This document shows, piece by piece, positions 9,370 to 19,157 of a DNA stretch of 64,000 bases (position 1 is the first letter of the stretch; every line of letters begins with the position of its first letter). The stretch covers positions 1 to 64,000 of the forward strand of contig NZ_LPUT01000032.1 in the NCBI RefSeq assembly GCF_001563475.1, in the 5' to 3' direction. The stretch comes from Sporosarcina sp. HYO08 (lineage in GTDB: Bacteria > Bacillota > Bacilli > Bacillales_A > Planococcaceae). The position numbers were made by a program, and so were the translations under genes. The notes beneath the pieces were generated by a model. That model did not search any database, was not told where the DNA came from, and saw only the letters and a program-made list of their open reading frames with translations.

Positions 9370-10119
9370 TCATACACTGACAAGTTCCTTTTGAGATTCT
9401 TCGGGTAATAACTCTAGCTCAACTTCATCATTTGTCGGAATCCCTAATAAGTCGCAAGGACGTCCAACTTGATCAATTCGACCATCTTTGATCTTAATAA
9501 TTCGATCCGCAAGTGCATGGGCATCATTTTGATTGTGGGTTACGAATATTGCAGTCGCATTCGCTTTCTTTAAGATGCGGCGAAGGTCTTCACGGATTTT
9601 AACAAGCAGATCCGTGTCTAGATTACTAAATGGTTCATCTAAAAGAATGAGTTCAGGCTGTGGTGCGATCGCACGTGCAAGTGCAACACGTTGCTGCTGA
9701 CCTCCGCTCAATTGATGCGGATATCTTTTTTCAAAACCTTCTAGTTCAACAAGTTCCAAGACTTCCTTCAACCGTTTCATTTTTTCATGTCGGCTCATTT
9801 TAGGAAGGCCGAATAAAATGTTGTCTGCTACACACATATGTGGGAACAGTGCATAATCTTGAAACACCATCCCAATCCCGCGCTTTTCAGGCTGTACAAA
9901 TGTATAATCATCAAATATTTTTTTACCTGCCAATGTAAATGAACCGCATTTCGGCATCTCAAGTCCAGCAATTAGTCGGAGAATCGTACTTTTTCCACTG
10001 CCGCTTCGCCCAAGTATGGAGATGACCTCACCTTTTTGTACCGAAAATGTAAAACCCTCGACTGCCTTTGCTGACGAATTTGTATAGTTGAAACACATAT
10101 TTTGAATGTCTATAAACAT
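9370..10119 (-). CDS. fbpC: Iron(III) ABC transporter ATPase (FbpC-like)
   Basis: ATP-binding subunit of 249 residues for ferric iron import. Walker A GRSGSGKST, signature LSGGQQQRVALARA, Walker B LILLDEPFSNLD and switch His in FVTHNQNDA are all present. The open frame extends 20 codons further upstream, but the ATG at 10119 has the ribosome site (GAGAGGAGCC) and sits one base beyond the permease stop, so I take it as the start. Last gene of the fbpA-fbpB-fbpC operon. FbpC is closely related to polyamine and sulfate importer ATPases; the partner genes point to iron. Confidence 0.9.
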   Translation of the reverse strand: MFIDIQNMCFNYTNSSAKAVEGFTFSVQKGEVISILGRSGSGKSTILRLIAGLEMPKCGSFTLAGKKIFDDYTFVQPEKRGIGMVFQDYALFPHMCVADNILFGLPKMSRHEKMKRLKEVLELVELEGFEKRYPHQLSGGQQQRVALARAIAPQPELILLDEPFSNLDTDLLVKIREDLRRILKKANATAIFVTHNQNDAHALADRIIKIKDGRIDQVGRPCDLLGIPTNDEVELELLPEESQKELVSV

Positions 10120-10120
10120 A

Positions 10121-11773
10121 TTATTCCGGCTCCTCTCGTAGCAACTTATGGAAAACGAAAATTGCAATTGCACTAACACCGACTATGAGCAAGGAAGCTT
10201 GTGACGCTTCCATAATCTTTTCATCACTTGCATATTGAAATGCTTTTGTTGCGAGTGTGTCGTAGTTAAACGGGCGTAAAATGAGCGTCAATGGAATTTC
10301 CTTTAAAATATCGACAAATGTAAGGATAAATCCGCTAATAATGGCGCCTTTCATCATCGGAATATCAACTTTGAAAAACGTTCGGAAACCACTGACACCG
10401 AGCATACGTGAAGCATCCCGGAAATCGGTGCCGATTTTAGCGTATCCTGATTCAATGGAGTTGTAACCAATTGCGAAAAAGCGAATAATGTACGCGCTGA
10501 CGAGCATAACGAGACTGACACTTAAGATAAGCGCGGAATCTAGGCCCATAGAGAGATACAGAGGTGCTAAAAACCGGTCAATGGCAATAAATGTTGTCAC
10601 AACTGCCACCGCAATGACCGCTCCAGGTATGGAATACCCGAGTATCGTTAATTTCGGTAAAACATTTCCAAACTTATGCTTCGTAATTCGGCTGAAATTG
10701 CCAATAACGAGCGAGAATAAAATAATGAGCGTTGCGGCTGTTCCAGCAACAATGATGGAGTTTTTGGTATACGTTAACACTTCTTCCATTGGAACTTTAC
10801 CGAACGTAAGTACAAACCAATCCAGTAGCTGTAGAACCGGTATGAGAAATGCTACCGTAAAAATAAATAGCGTATAAGACGTTGCGATAACCGCCTTTTT
10901 CCCCGTCAATTTAACGAGCGGGAGCGGTCTCACTTTCGTTGATGCGAAACTATATTTTTTCCCGCCTCTGAGTACCCACTCGATAACGAGAAGGAAAATA
11001 ACGATGCCCATTAAGGACGCAGCAAGTTTGATCGACGAATCTAGATCCCCTAAACCAAACCATGTTTGAAAAATAGCAGTACTGAAAGTTTGAATGCCGA
11101 AATACTTTACAACACCATAGTCGTTTAACACTTCTAATATAACTAGGCTTACCCCACCAATGATCGAAACACGTGAGATCGGAAGGACGACTTTGAAGAA
11201 AATGTCCACCGAGCTTTTTCCAAGTGTTCGTGCACTTTCAATGAGGGAGGCTGCTTGATTGGATAAGAAAATTCTAGTAATCATATAAACATATGGAAAA
11301 AGAAATAATGTATAAATAAAAATAGCGCCTGGGACATTCATGATATCGAAAAAGGCCGGATTCGGCGTGATATCAAACTGATTGCGCAGCGTCTTTTGAA
11401 TGATCCCCGTGTAGTTCAGGATGCCGTGATACGTATAAGCACCAATAAATGGCGGGATCGACAAAGGTAAGATCAATGCCCATTTCATAAAGTTGCGAAG
11501 CGGGAAGTCATATTGTGCGATGAGCCAAGCAAGACTTAAGCCAATTACGATAGTGAAAATGGCTGTAAAAAAAACAAGTGTGAGTGATGACTTAATGTAT
11601 CCTAGCAGCATAAACTCCTGAATATGCGCCCAATTTTCACTTGGAGGTGTAAAAATACCTGTTACTATCGATAAATTTGGTACAAATAATAAAATAATAA
11701 TCAGTACTGAACCGATCGTCCAACCATTTACATTCGAAATTCGCCTCATCATGCCAAACCCATCCTTTGTCAT
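10121..11773 (-). CDS. fbpB: Iron(III) ABC transporter permease (FbpB-like, fused double permease)
   Basis: Membrane subunit of 550 residues with about twelve helices, made of two homologous BPD-transporter permease halves (about 1-270 and 290-550) as in FbpB/SfuB. Each half has an EAA-type loop for the ATPase: ESARTLGKSSVDIFFKVVLP near 180 and DASRMLGVSGFRTFFKVDIP near 455. Lies between the binding lipoprotein and the ATPase in the order usual for fbpABC-type operons. Confidence 0.9.
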   Translation of the reverse strand: MTKDGFGMMRRISNVNGWTIGSVLIIILLFVPNLSIVTGIFTPPSENWAHIQEFMLLGYIKSSLTLVFFTAIFTIVIGLSLAWLIAQYDFPLRNFMKWALILPLSIPPFIGAYTYHGILNYTGIIQKTLRNQFDITPNPAFFDIMNVPGAIFIYTLFLFPYVYMITRIFLSNQAASLIESARTLGKSSVDIFFKVVLPISRVSIIGGVSLVILEVLNDYGVVKYFGIQTFSTAIFQTWFGLGDLDSSIKLAASLMGIVIFLLVIEWVLRGGKKYSFASTKVRPLPLVKLTGKKAVIATSYTLFIFTVAFLIPVLQLLDWFVLTFGKVPMEEVLTYTKNSIIVAGTAATLIILFSLVIGNFSRITKHKFGNVLPKLTILGYSIPGAVIAVAVVTTFIAIDRFLAPLYLSMGLDSALILSVSLVMLVSAYIIRFFAIGYNSIESGYAKIGTDFRDASRMLGVSGFRTFFKVDIPMMKGAIISGFILTFVDILKEIPLTLILRPFNYDTLATKAFQYASDEKIMEASQASLLIVGVSAIAIFVFHKLLREEPE

Positions 11774-11817
11774 TTCCCAAAGTACCCCCTACTGCAAAAG
11801 CAATAGGGGGTAAACCT

Positions 11818-12888
11818 TTATTTCCAACCTACTTCGTTAAAAATCATAATCGCTTTCGCACTATTTTCTCCAAGAGTTGTTAGTGGGATATCCTGTTCTT
11901 TAAAGTCACCCCAAGATTTTAGAAGTTCTGCTTGTTCAACATCCGGATTGACCGGATATTCATAGTTTGCTTCTGCAAATGTATATTGTGCTTCTTCATC
12001 AGTTAAGAATTCCAGAAGCTTCAATGCATTGTCCGCATTTTTTGAGTTTTTTACGACGCCAGCACCACTAATGTTAACATGTGTGCCTGTCGTCTCTTGG
12101 TTCGGGAAGAAAACCCCAAGTTGTTCTGCCACTTTTACTTCCTCAGGATCTTGTGAGTTGAGCATTTGTCCTAGGTAATAAGTGTTCATGATTGCAATGT
12201 CACCAATACCAGCAGCGACAGCCTTTGCTTGGTCACGGTCTCCGCCTTCTGGACTGCGTGCCATATTATTGACGATTCCTTGTGCCCATTCTTTCGCTTT
12301 TTCTTCACCGTCAATATTGATGAAAGAAGCTAATAGTGATTGATTATAGACATTTTCGGAAGAACGGATCAGTACGCGTCCTTTCCACACATCTTCTGTG
12401 AGCGCTTCATAAGTTGATAACTCTTCAGGCTCCACTTTATCTTTATTATACACTAGAATACGCGCACGTTTTGTCAAACCCACCCACATATTGTCGGAAT
12501 CACGGAATTTTTCGGGAACTTGTTTCGACAAAATGTCACTTGACACGGCTTGCAGTAATCCCTGTTCTTTTGCACGGTACAATCTTCCGACATCAGCTGT
12601 TAAGAAAAGATCCGCTTTCGTCGCTGATCCTTCACGTTTAATCCGCTCGATTAACTCATCGGCTTCTCCTTTAATGACATTCACTTTAATGCCTGTTTCA
12701 TCTTCAAACTTTTTATATAACCCATCATCAACATCATAATGTCGGCTCGTATACAAATTCACTTCAGATTTTTCGTTGTTCTTTTCATTTTTTGTAGTTG
12801 TAGTGTCACTACTTTGTTTCGTACTATTTCCGCATGCTGCGAGGACAAGTAGCAAAGCGATGAGTAGCAGCCCAAAACTCTTTTTCAT
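11818..12888 (-). CDS. fbpA: Iron(III)-binding lipoprotein (FbpA/FutA-like)
   Basis: Extracytoplasmic substrate-binding protein of 356 residues. A signal peptide ends in the lipobox LAAC (Cys19), followed by a Ser/Thr/Asn-rich linker and the VNLYTSRHYDVDDGLYKKFEDE segment typical of ferric-binding proteins. The NTYYLGQML segment carries the Tyr pair likely to bind iron. First gene of the operon; the promoter just upstream carries a Fur-box match, so expression should rise under iron starvation. Confidence 0.92.
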   Translation of the reverse strand: MKKSFGLLLIALLLVLAACGNSTKQSSDTTTTKNEKNNEKSEVNLYTSRHYDVDDGLYKKFEDETGIKVNVIKGEADELIERIKREGSATKADLFLTADVGRLYRAKEQGLLQAVSSDILSKQVPEKFRDSDNMWVGLTKRARILVYNKDKVEPEELSTYEALTEDVWKGRVLIRSSENVYNQSLLASFINIDGEEKAKEWAQGIVNNMARSPEGGDRDQAKAVAAGIGDIAIMNTYYLGQMLNSQDPEEVKVAEQLGVFFPNQETTGTHVNISGAGVVKNSKNADNALKLLEFLTDEEAQYTFAEANYEYPVNPDVEQAELLKSWGDFKEQDIPLTTLGENSAKAIMIFNEVGWK

Positions 12889-12920
12889 ATATTTCCCACT
12901 CCAAACGTTTTAAATTCGAC

Positions 12921-12976
12921 TGATAACGATTCTCAATCTCACTTTAAATATTAATGCGTGCCCATGAGAAAGTCAA
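12921..12976 (-). promoter_or_regulatory. fbp promoter with Fur box
   Basis: On the minus strand, -35 TTGACT (12976-12971) and -10 TAATAT (12953-12948) are 17 bp apart. Immediately downstream, over the expected start site, is TGAGAATCGTTATCA (12921-12935), which matches the 7-1-7 Fur consensus TGATAATNATTATCA at all but two positions. Fur with iron would block this promoter. Apart from this site and the mrp terminator, 12977-13107 shows no gene. Confidence 0.85.
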
Positions 12977-13107
12977 TAGTAATCACATAAAATTTACTGA
13001 AAAGTTGAAAAGGTGGTAGGGGGCACCTGCAGACTGATGATAAAGAGCTTTACTAGAGTGGTAGCGGCATGCTAAAGGGGGGGAGAGCTTTTGGGGTATT
13101 TTAAAAA

Positions 13108-13160
13108 GGCCAGACATTGCACATACTCGCGAGCTCCGCAAATACCAGCAGTGTCTGGCC
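13108..13160 (-). terminator. Terminator of the mrp operon
   Basis: Arms GGCCAGACATTGC (13108-13120) and GCAGTGTCTGGCC (13148-13160), read on the minus strand and followed by TTTTTAAAAT, lie directly after mrpG. An internal CTCGCGAG palindrome sits in the loop. The GCCAGACA core is shared with the dispersed repeat family described under findings. Confidence 0.75.
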
Positions 13161-13191
13161 CCTCAGGCAGTATAAAGCAGCTTATTCTTCC

Positions 13192-13548
13192 TCAATCACG
13201 TTTCGATTGTTTCACAACTTCCGCAAGGTCATCACCAACAGTATGTTTCGTTGGTTTCACACCTGACAGATAGGCAGCCCTGCTTAATAAATGCCCGCCA
13301 ATTGGCGCGGTGATAAATAAGAAGAGAATACCAAGAAGAAGCTTTATACTAAATAGCCCTTCATTTAACCAAAAGTGAAAGAATGTACCTAACAAAATAC
13401 CGATTACGCCCAATGTGGCACTCTTAGAAGCGGCATGTGCCCTCGTATACACATCGGGAAAGCGCAGGACACCAATCACTGTGACAACAGTGAAAATAAG
13501 CCCTGTTAAGATCGTAAAGACAATGAGCGTATTAGCGATTACGGTCAC
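13192..13548 (-). CDS. mrpG: Na+/H+ antiporter subunit MrpG
   Basis: Small membrane subunit of 118 residues with three helices. It has the MnhG/PhaG signature [24 protein letters not shown] around residues 25-48. The frame is open further upstream, but that region overlaps mrpF; the GTG at 13548 gives the normal MrpG length and overlaps the mrpF end by 17 bp, with AAAGGAG about 12 bases upstream. Last subunit of the seven-gene Mrp complex. Confidence 0.92.
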   Translation of the reverse strand: MTVIANTLIVFTILTGLIFTVVTVIGVLRFPDVYTRAHAASKSATLGVIGILLGTFFHFWLNEGLFSIKLLLGILFLFITAPIGGHLLSRAAYLSGVKPTKHTVGDDLAEVVKQSKRD

Positions 13549-13813
13549 GTTCGATGATCTCTCCTTTCTCAATGAATTTAGAGAAGCTAACCGTTCCGAT
13601 AAACGAGAGAACTGCAAGAAGCAAAATCACTTCAAAGAAAAAGGCTGTATGGAACAATATAGACACCAAGGCTGTCGCTGAAATAAACATGACACCAATC
13701 ACGTCAAGCGCAATGAGTCGATCCGGAGTGGAAGGTCCACGAAAGATTCGATACAAGACGCCGAGCATCGATAAAATGACAATTAGTAAAGATACCCAAA
13801 TAAATGTCATCAT
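13532..13813 (-). CDS. mrpF: Na+/H+ antiporter subunit MrpF
   Basis: 93 residues with three helices and the conserved [16 protein letters not shown] segment (about 25-40) of MrpF/PhaF. In B. subtilis the orthologue also exports bile salts. The gene overlaps mrpE by four bases (ATGA) and mrpG at its 3' end, showing tight translational coupling. Confidence 0.93.
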   Translation of the reverse strand: MMTFIWVSLLIVILSMLGVLYRIFRGPSTPDRLIALDVIGVMFISATALVSILFHTAFFFEVILLLAVLSFIGTVSFSKFIEKGEIIERDRNR

Positions 13814-14295
13814 GGGCGACTCACCTCCCGAATTGCTTTTTCAAACGTGTTTTTAATGGAATGAACGGCTTCCTCTACATCGCCTGCGTCAATGGCATGA
13901 ACGTATAAAACCTTTTGATCATCAGAAACATACATGACAACTGTTCCCGGGGTCAGCGTAATCAGACTCGAAAGTAAAGTGATCTCCCAATCATGCTTCA
14001 GGTCGGTCGGAAGTGCAAAAATCCTTGGTTGAATCGCTAATTTCGGACGAATCACTAAGAACAGCACAGATAGATTAGACATGATCAATTCTTTAATGAA
14101 AAGTAGTGTGAGCTTAATCGCAGCCCAAAGTCGTCTCGTATACAGTTTCACGGTAAAGAAACGCCTCATCATCAAAAGGAGAATAAACCCGATCAAGTAC
14201 CCGACGACAAAGCTCGTCACCGTTAACGAAGAGCTTAAGAACATCCAGACGAGCGCGATGAAAAAGTTCAACAGTATTTGAAAAGCCATCGTCAT
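13810..14295 (-). CDS. mrpE: Na+/H+ antiporter subunit MrpE
   Basis: 161-residue membrane subunit with two N-terminal helices and a cytosolic C-terminal half. The conserved LITLTPGTVVMYVSDDQKVLYVHAID-type segment near 105-130 identifies MnhE/MrpE. Directly abuts mrpD (stop at 14296) with no gap. Confidence 0.93.
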   Translation of the reverse strand: MTMAFQILLNFFIALVWMFLSSSLTVTSFVVGYLIGFILLLMMRRFFTVKLYTRRLWAAIKLTLLFIKELIMSNLSVLFLVIRPKLAIQPRIFALPTDLKHDWEITLLSSLITLTPGTVVMYVSDDQKVLYVHAIDAGDVEEAVHSIKNTFEKAIREVSRP

Positions 14296-15786
14296 CTACT
14301 CCTTTAGAACCGCATCAATATAAAGAGATGGGTTTAGTAATACTTTTGAGGCGTCTGACATATAGGGAACGAACCACTCACTTCCAACCCCATACACAAT
14401 TGAAAGGACAACGAGTACGGTGGCAGGAATTATCATTTTGCGGTAAGCCCTTCGATTTGTCGTCTTTAATTCAACCGGTTCACCCCAAAATGCATAAATG
14501 AAAATCCGAATGACAGATAAGAGGACAATTAAACTAGATGCAAGAATAATAATGCTTCCCCATACGTGTCCGGCTTCAAAAGCACCCTTCACAATAAGAA
14601 GCTTGCCCGTAAATCCGCTAAGGGGGGGAATTCCTGCTAGTCCAAATGCCGCAATTAAGTACATCCAGCCGAGCGGAGCATGTGTCTTCATTAAACCGCC
14701 CATTTGGCGTAAGTTTGACGTACCTGTAATCGCGATGATGATCCCAATGAGGAGGAACAATGCGCCTTTAATAATCATGTCATGGATTAAATAAAACATC
14801 GCACCTGTCATGCCGGATTCATTCATCAGCGCAACGCCGAACAAAATGACCCCAACTGCAATGACGATGTTGTAAATCATAATGTGTTTTAAATCGAAGT
14901 AAGCAAGCGCGCCAATACAGCCCGCAAGTATTGTCAGAATCGATAACACGTAAAGCAGTTCATGCGTAACGGACAAATCGTGAATGAAAAACAACGTATA
15001 CGTTCTCGTAATCGCGTAAATACCAACCTTTGTTAACAAAGCACCAAATAGCGCAAGGACGGGCATCGGTGGAGCTGCATAAGATCCTGGCAGCCAAAAA
15101 TACAGCGGGAAAAGAGCTCCTTTTATCCCAAACACGAGGAGGAACAGAACCGCAATAACCGTAATAATGCCAGGTTGACCAATCTCCGTAATTTTCACGG
15201 AAATATCCGCCATGTTGACCGTTCCAATGACCGAGTACAATAGCGCAATTGTTGCAACGAACAAAGCAGATGAAATGACGTTAACGAGTATGTATTTAAT
15301 CGACTCGCGCAACTGTTTTTTCTCGCCGCCAAGCACGATGAGTACGTAGGAAGCCATGAGAAGGACTTCGAAGAATACGAACATGTTGAAAATATCACCT
15401 GTCGTAAACGCACCATTGACACCGGTTAATAGGAAAAGGACAGAAGGATAATAATAGAATCGCTCTCGCTCTTTCCCAATGGATATAAAGCTATACATGA
15501 CGATGAAGAAAGTGATCACAATGGAAGTCGTGACAAGTAACACAGACACCATATCCGAAACCATCGTGATCCCAAAAGGTGCTGGCCAGCTTCCAAGTGT
15601 GAGCGATTGAACGCCATTGTCTTTCACCACTGACATTAAAACGACCGAAGCGATGAAACTAATGACTAAACCGATAAGCGTCAATGCCCGTTGGATCTGG
15701 ATTTTTTCTTTGAAAAATAAAAGAATAATCGCGAAGAAAAACGGCAAAATGATCGGCAGTAATAATAGATTAATCATGTTCGTCAT
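14296..15786 (-). CDS. mrpD: Na+/H+ antiporter subunit MrpD
   Basis: 496-residue integral membrane subunit with about 14 helices, homologous to complex I subunits NuoL/M/N. The segment LALFGALLTKVGIYAITR carries the proton-channel Lys, and a conserved Glu lies in FEVLLMASYVLI. Together with MrpA it forms the ion-translocating core of the hetero-oligomeric antiporter that exchanges cytosolic Na+ for protons, important for alkali and salt tolerance. Overlaps mrpC by 17 bp. Confidence 0.95.
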   Translation of the reverse strand: MTNMINLLLLPIILPFFFAIILLFFKEKIQIQRALTLIGLVISFIASVVLMSVVKDNGVQSLTLGSWPAPFGITMVSDMVSVLLVTTSIVITFFIVMYSFISIGKERERFYYYPSVLFLLTGVNGAFTTGDIFNMFVFFEVLLMASYVLIVLGGEKKQLRESIKYILVNVISSALFVATIALLYSVIGTVNMADISVKITEIGQPGIITVIAVLFLLVFGIKGALFPLYFWLPGSYAAPPMPVLALFGALLTKVGIYAITRTYTLFFIHDLSVTHELLYVLSILTILAGCIGALAYFDLKHIMIYNIVIAVGVILFGVALMNESGMTGAMFYLIHDMIIKGALFLLIGIIIAITGTSNLRQMGGLMKTHAPLGWMYLIAAFGLAGIPPLSGFTGKLLIVKGAFEAGHVWGSIIILASSLIVLLSVIRIFIYAFWGEPVELKTTNRRAYRKMIIPATVLVVLSIVYGVGSEWFVPYMSDASKVLLNPSLYIDAVLKE

Positions 15787-16111
15787 TTCCCTTCATTAAA
15801 TTCATATTATCGGTCTGATGTTCCGCATACGTTCGGTAAAAGAGAACGAGAATGAACGCTGTGACACCAAAGCTGATAACAATCGCCGTTAAAATAAGCG
15901 CTTGAGGAAGGGGATCTGCGTAGTCTGTCACACCTTCCGCAAGTACAGGCGGCGATGTACCTCCAAGTCCGCCCATTGTTAAAATGAGCAAATGCGCTCC
16001 GTGACTTAGAAGACCTGTCCCAAGAATAATTCGCAGCAAACTTCTTGATAAGATTAAATAGACAGCTGCCATGAATAGAATCCCAATAATAATTGACATG
16101 ACAAACTCCAT
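15770..16111 (-). CDS. mrpC: Na+/H+ antiporter subunit MrpC
   Basis: 113 residues, three helices, NuoK-like. The motifs GLLSHGAHLLILTMGG and DPLPQALILTAIVISFG are those of MnhC/MrpC. The ATG at 16111 overlaps the mrpB stop; MSII four codons on is an alternative start. Overlaps mrpD at the 3' end. Confidence 0.94.
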   Translation of the reverse strand: MEFVMSIIIGILFMAAVYLILSRSLLRIILGTGLLSHGAHLLILTMGGLGGTSPPVLAEGVTDYADPLPQALILTAIVISFGVTAFILVLFYRTYAEHQTDNMNLMKGNDEHD

Positions 16112-16533
16112 TACGAATCCCCTCCAATCGTTTGGATCATCGTAATCGTTGAGCCGACAACGACGAGGTAAACGCCGGCGTCAAAAATCATTGCCGTATG
16201 CAGTGCGGATTCGCCGAATAACGGTAAATAAAAATCGCCAAATGCATGTGTGAAAAATGGCACATTAAAGATAATGGAGCCTGCTGCTGTGCCTAAAGCA
16301 AGTAATAAGCCGATGGCCACAACAATCATAAAGTTGAATGGCAAAGCTTTTTGCACGGTTTTTAGGTCAAAAGCAAGAAGCAGGAGAACGATTGCTGCCG
16401 TTGTCAGAAGTCCTCCTACGAATCCCCCTCCAGGCGCGAAATGCCCGGCAAAGAATATATGAATGGAGAAAAGAAAGATGATGAAAAAGACAACTTTCGT
16501 CCCTGTTTGTAAAATCACATCATTTGTTTTCAT
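16111..16533 (-). CDS. mrpB: Na+/H+ antiporter subunit MrpB
   Basis: 140 residues with four helices. The HFAPGGGFVGGL segment (about 31-42) is the MnhB/MrpB signature. The start overlaps the end of mrpA by 14 bases and the stop overlaps mrpC, so it is made in step with both neighbours. Confidence 0.94.
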   Translation of the reverse strand: MKTNDVILQTGTKVVFFIIFLFSIHIFFAGHFAPGGGFVGGLLTTAAIVLLLLAFDLKTVQKALPFNFMIVVAIGLLLALGTAAGSIIFNVPFFTHAFGDFYLPLFGESALHTAMIFDAGVYLVVVGSTITMIQTIGGDS

Positions 16534-18934
16534 CTGAGTTCTCCTTTCTAGCGAGTCGTAGTCGAATCATGCCATATACACCGATTCCGGCAATTGCCAG
16601 AACAGCAATTTCAAACAACGTATCAAATCCACGATAATCTACAAGAATGACGTTTACGATATTCCCACCTGCAGCTTCCGTAAATACGGTTTCTTTGTAG
16701 TATTCGGAAATAGAAGGAATTAATTTTTGTGAATGCGCTGATAGGGCGACAAGTGTCATCGTAACACCGACAGCAGCTGCAATCACGAAGTTTCCAAAGC
16801 GAAATGCTGTACTTTCACCATGTCTTTTAAGAGTAGGCAAAAACTTAAAAGCTAATAAGAATAACGCAACAGATACTGTTTCAATGACAAGCTGTGTGAG
16901 CGCTAAATCAGGCGCTTTGTAGATAACGAAAAACAGAGCAACAGAATAGCCGACGCCCCCAAGCGCGATAATGGCTGCTAATCTTGTTTTCGCAAATAAA
17001 ACCATACAAACAGCAAGAACAAGTATGATCGCCGTCATGACCCCGTAGGCATTGAGCGCAGAAAAGCTATCCATATCCACAACAAATGCATCTTGTACAA
17101 ATAGCATGATGGTTGTGATTGCCGCGATGAAAGCAAACATATAAATAAGATAGGTGCGGATCAGTCCCGTCATATAAAAGCGAGACAATCGATTCATGCC
17201 GCTTTCTCCGAAAATCATTAACGAATCATATAGCGCATTTAAAGACAAATATTGTGGCTGGATCTCGTAAAGCTTTTGCCATCTTTTCATCGTTAAGAAT
17301 AAGAGAGCACCAACGGCGATAATTCCTAACGTCATCAGCAGCTCAGGCGTCAAACCGTGCCAAGCAGACACGTGAACGGCAACTTCATTTGGATGATTGT
17401 ACAAACCGAACTGCATTGCAACGACTGCCGGTTTCACAAACATTTTCCCAACGATATTAGGGATAAAGAAAATGCCAACTACGAGTGTAGCTAGAATGAC
17501 AGGTGACAGAAGCATGCCAACAGGAGCTTCTTTCGGCTGTTTTGGAAGCGGCTGACGTTTTCGTTTCCCTGCAAACGTTTTAAAGACAAAATAGAAACTA
17601 TAAACAAACGTAAAGACACTCGCAATCCAAGCGATGATTGGGAACAGAATGCCCCATGTAGCAAAATTGAACAATTCAAAATCGCGAAGCGCCAACATGG
17701 AAGTGAGGAAGAGCTCCTTACTCAAGAATCCGCTGAAAGGCGGCAGGCCGGCCATCGACATAGAGCCGATAAATGCTACTGTGAAACTGACAGGCATAAT
17801 ACTCATTAAGCCGCCAAGTTTCCGGATATCCCGCGTTCCTGTTTCATGATCAACAATCCCCGCAGTCATGAACAAACTTCCTTTGAACATCGCATGGTTA
17901 ATTAAATGGAAGATTGCAGCGAATGCAGCAACTTTAAAAATGATTGCGTCTGGGCCGTCTACATGGTACGCAACAGCACTCGCACCAAGTAATGACATGA
18001 TTAGCCCAAGCTGACTCACCGTTGAAAATGCAAGAATCGCTTTCAAGTCAGTTTGTTTAACAGCAAAGAATGATCCCCAGAACAAGGTGAGAAGTCCAAT
18101 GCCAGTGACGAGCCAAACCCAAACTTCGGAAAATGCAAAAAGTGGTGTAAAGCGGGCGACTAGATAAAGTCCAGCCTTGACCATCGTTGCCGAGTGAAGA
18201 TAGGCACTTACTGGTGTAGGCGCTTCCATTGCGTCCGGCAACCAAATGTAAAATGGGAACTGTGCGGATTTCGTAAATGCACCGAGTAGGATGAGGACAA
18301 GAGCCAGCGTGAAATAGTCGTGTCCGATAATGGAATCTGCGTTTCCGATCAATTCTCGGATGGAATACGAATCACCCATAATAGAAAGGAGTACAAAACC
18401 ACCAAGCATCATCAGTCCACCGAATACGGTAATCATCATTGATTTTAATGCCCCGAATCGTGAACGATCACGCGTAAACCAATAGCCGATCAGTAAAAAT
18501 GATGAAATGGACGTTAATTCCCAAAATAAATAAAGAGAAATCACATGATCTGATTGTACGATCCCTAACATGGCAGTCATAAACATGAGTAAATAAACAT
18601 AAAAGTTATTCAATTTCTCTTGTTTTTTATCGAGATAGAAAATTGAATAGAGCACAACGAGCGATCCGATTCCAGTGATGAGTAAGGAAAAAAGAAGGCT
18701 TAACCCATCAATGACTGCGATAAATGAAATATCGAGCGATGGAATCCATGAAAGCGTTGATGTTGTCACATTCCCATTCATCGTCATCTCAATGAATCGT
18801 AAATAATAGATGAATAAAATGACCGGAATCACAAAGACGAACCATCCAGTATGTATATTTTTGATCCGCTTGTACAGGAGCGGAACAAATAGAGCTGCAA
18901 CTAACGGTAGAAAAATTAACAGCACAAATTCCAA
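16520..18934 (-). CDS. mrpA: Na+/H+ antiporter subunit MrpA
   Basis: Largest Mrp subunit, 804 residues with about 20 helices, close to the roughly 800 residues usual in Bacillus. The NuoL-like N-terminal part (1-500) contains FWELTSISSFLLIGYW and YLHSATMVKAGLYLVARF with channel Glu/Lys residues. The C-terminal part holds the MrpA-specific domain with KAPDLALTQLVIETVSVALFLLAFKFLP. The frame is open 12 codons further upstream, but the TTG at 18934 lies behind a near-perfect AAGGAGGA site and gives the usual N-terminus. First gene of mrpABCDEFG, complete and in standard order. Confidence 0.94.
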   Translation of the reverse strand: MEFVLLIFLPLVAALFVPLLYKRIKNIHTGWFVFVIPVILFIYYLRFIEMTMNGNVTTSTLSWIPSLDISFIAVIDGLSLLFSLLITGIGSLVVLYSIFYLDKKQEKLNNFYVYLLMFMTAMLGIVQSDHVISLYLFWELTSISSFLLIGYWFTRDRSRFGALKSMMITVFGGLMMLGGFVLLSIMGDSYSIRELIGNADSIIGHDYFTLALVLILLGAFTKSAQFPFYIWLPDAMEAPTPVSAYLHSATMVKAGLYLVARFTPLFAFSEVWVWLVTGIGLLTLFWGSFFAVKQTDLKAILAFSTVSQLGLIMSLLGASAVAYHVDGPDAIIFKVAAFAAIFHLINHAMFKGSLFMTAGIVDHETGTRDIRKLGGLMSIMPVSFTVAFIGSMSMAGLPPFSGFLSKELFLTSMLALRDFELFNFATWGILFPIIAWIASVFTFVYSFYFVFKTFAGKRKRQPLPKQPKEAPVGMLLSPVILATLVVGIFFIPNIVGKMFVKPAVVAMQFGLYNHPNEVAVHVSAWHGLTPELLMTLGIIAVGALLFLTMKRWQKLYEIQPQYLSLNALYDSLMIFGESGMNRLSRFYMTGLIRTYLIYMFAFIAAITTIMLFVQDAFVVDMDSFSALNAYGVMTAIILVLAVCMVLFAKTRLAAIIALGGVGYSVALFFVIYKAPDLALTQLVIETVSVALFLLAFKFLPTLKRHGESTAFRFGNFVIAAAVGVTMTLVALSAHSQKLIPSISEYYKETVFTEAAGGNIVNVILVDYRGFDTLFEIAVLAIAGIGVYGMIRLRLARKENSDENK

Positions 18935-19024
18935 GGGAATCCTCCTTCCAAATGATAAAATTCTCGCCATGTCACGATAAATCTTATATCTCTTTTTTTC
19001 TTTTGGTCAAAGAATGAGCAAATG

Positions 19025-19075
19025 CAAAAAGAGCCTGCCAACCAAAGGGCATAGATACCCCTTGGTGACAGACTC
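19025..19075 (-). terminator. Terminator after chrA
   Basis: On the minus strand, GAGTCTGTCACCAAGGGGTA pairs with TGCCCTTTGGTTGGCAGGCTC and is followed by TTTTTGC. It separates chrA from the mrp operon. Confidence 0.75.
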
Positions 19076-19157
19076 CTCCAAAACGCGCTCTCTTATTTGA
19101 CTTTCGCCAGTGTAACATGGTTTGTATAATTTGTAAAATTAATATTTACGTGGATCA

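Noticed and set aside
13022..13107. Possible small gene downstream of mrpG
   Set aside because: No frame with a start and ribosome site of useful length; the region is mostly the terminator and flank.
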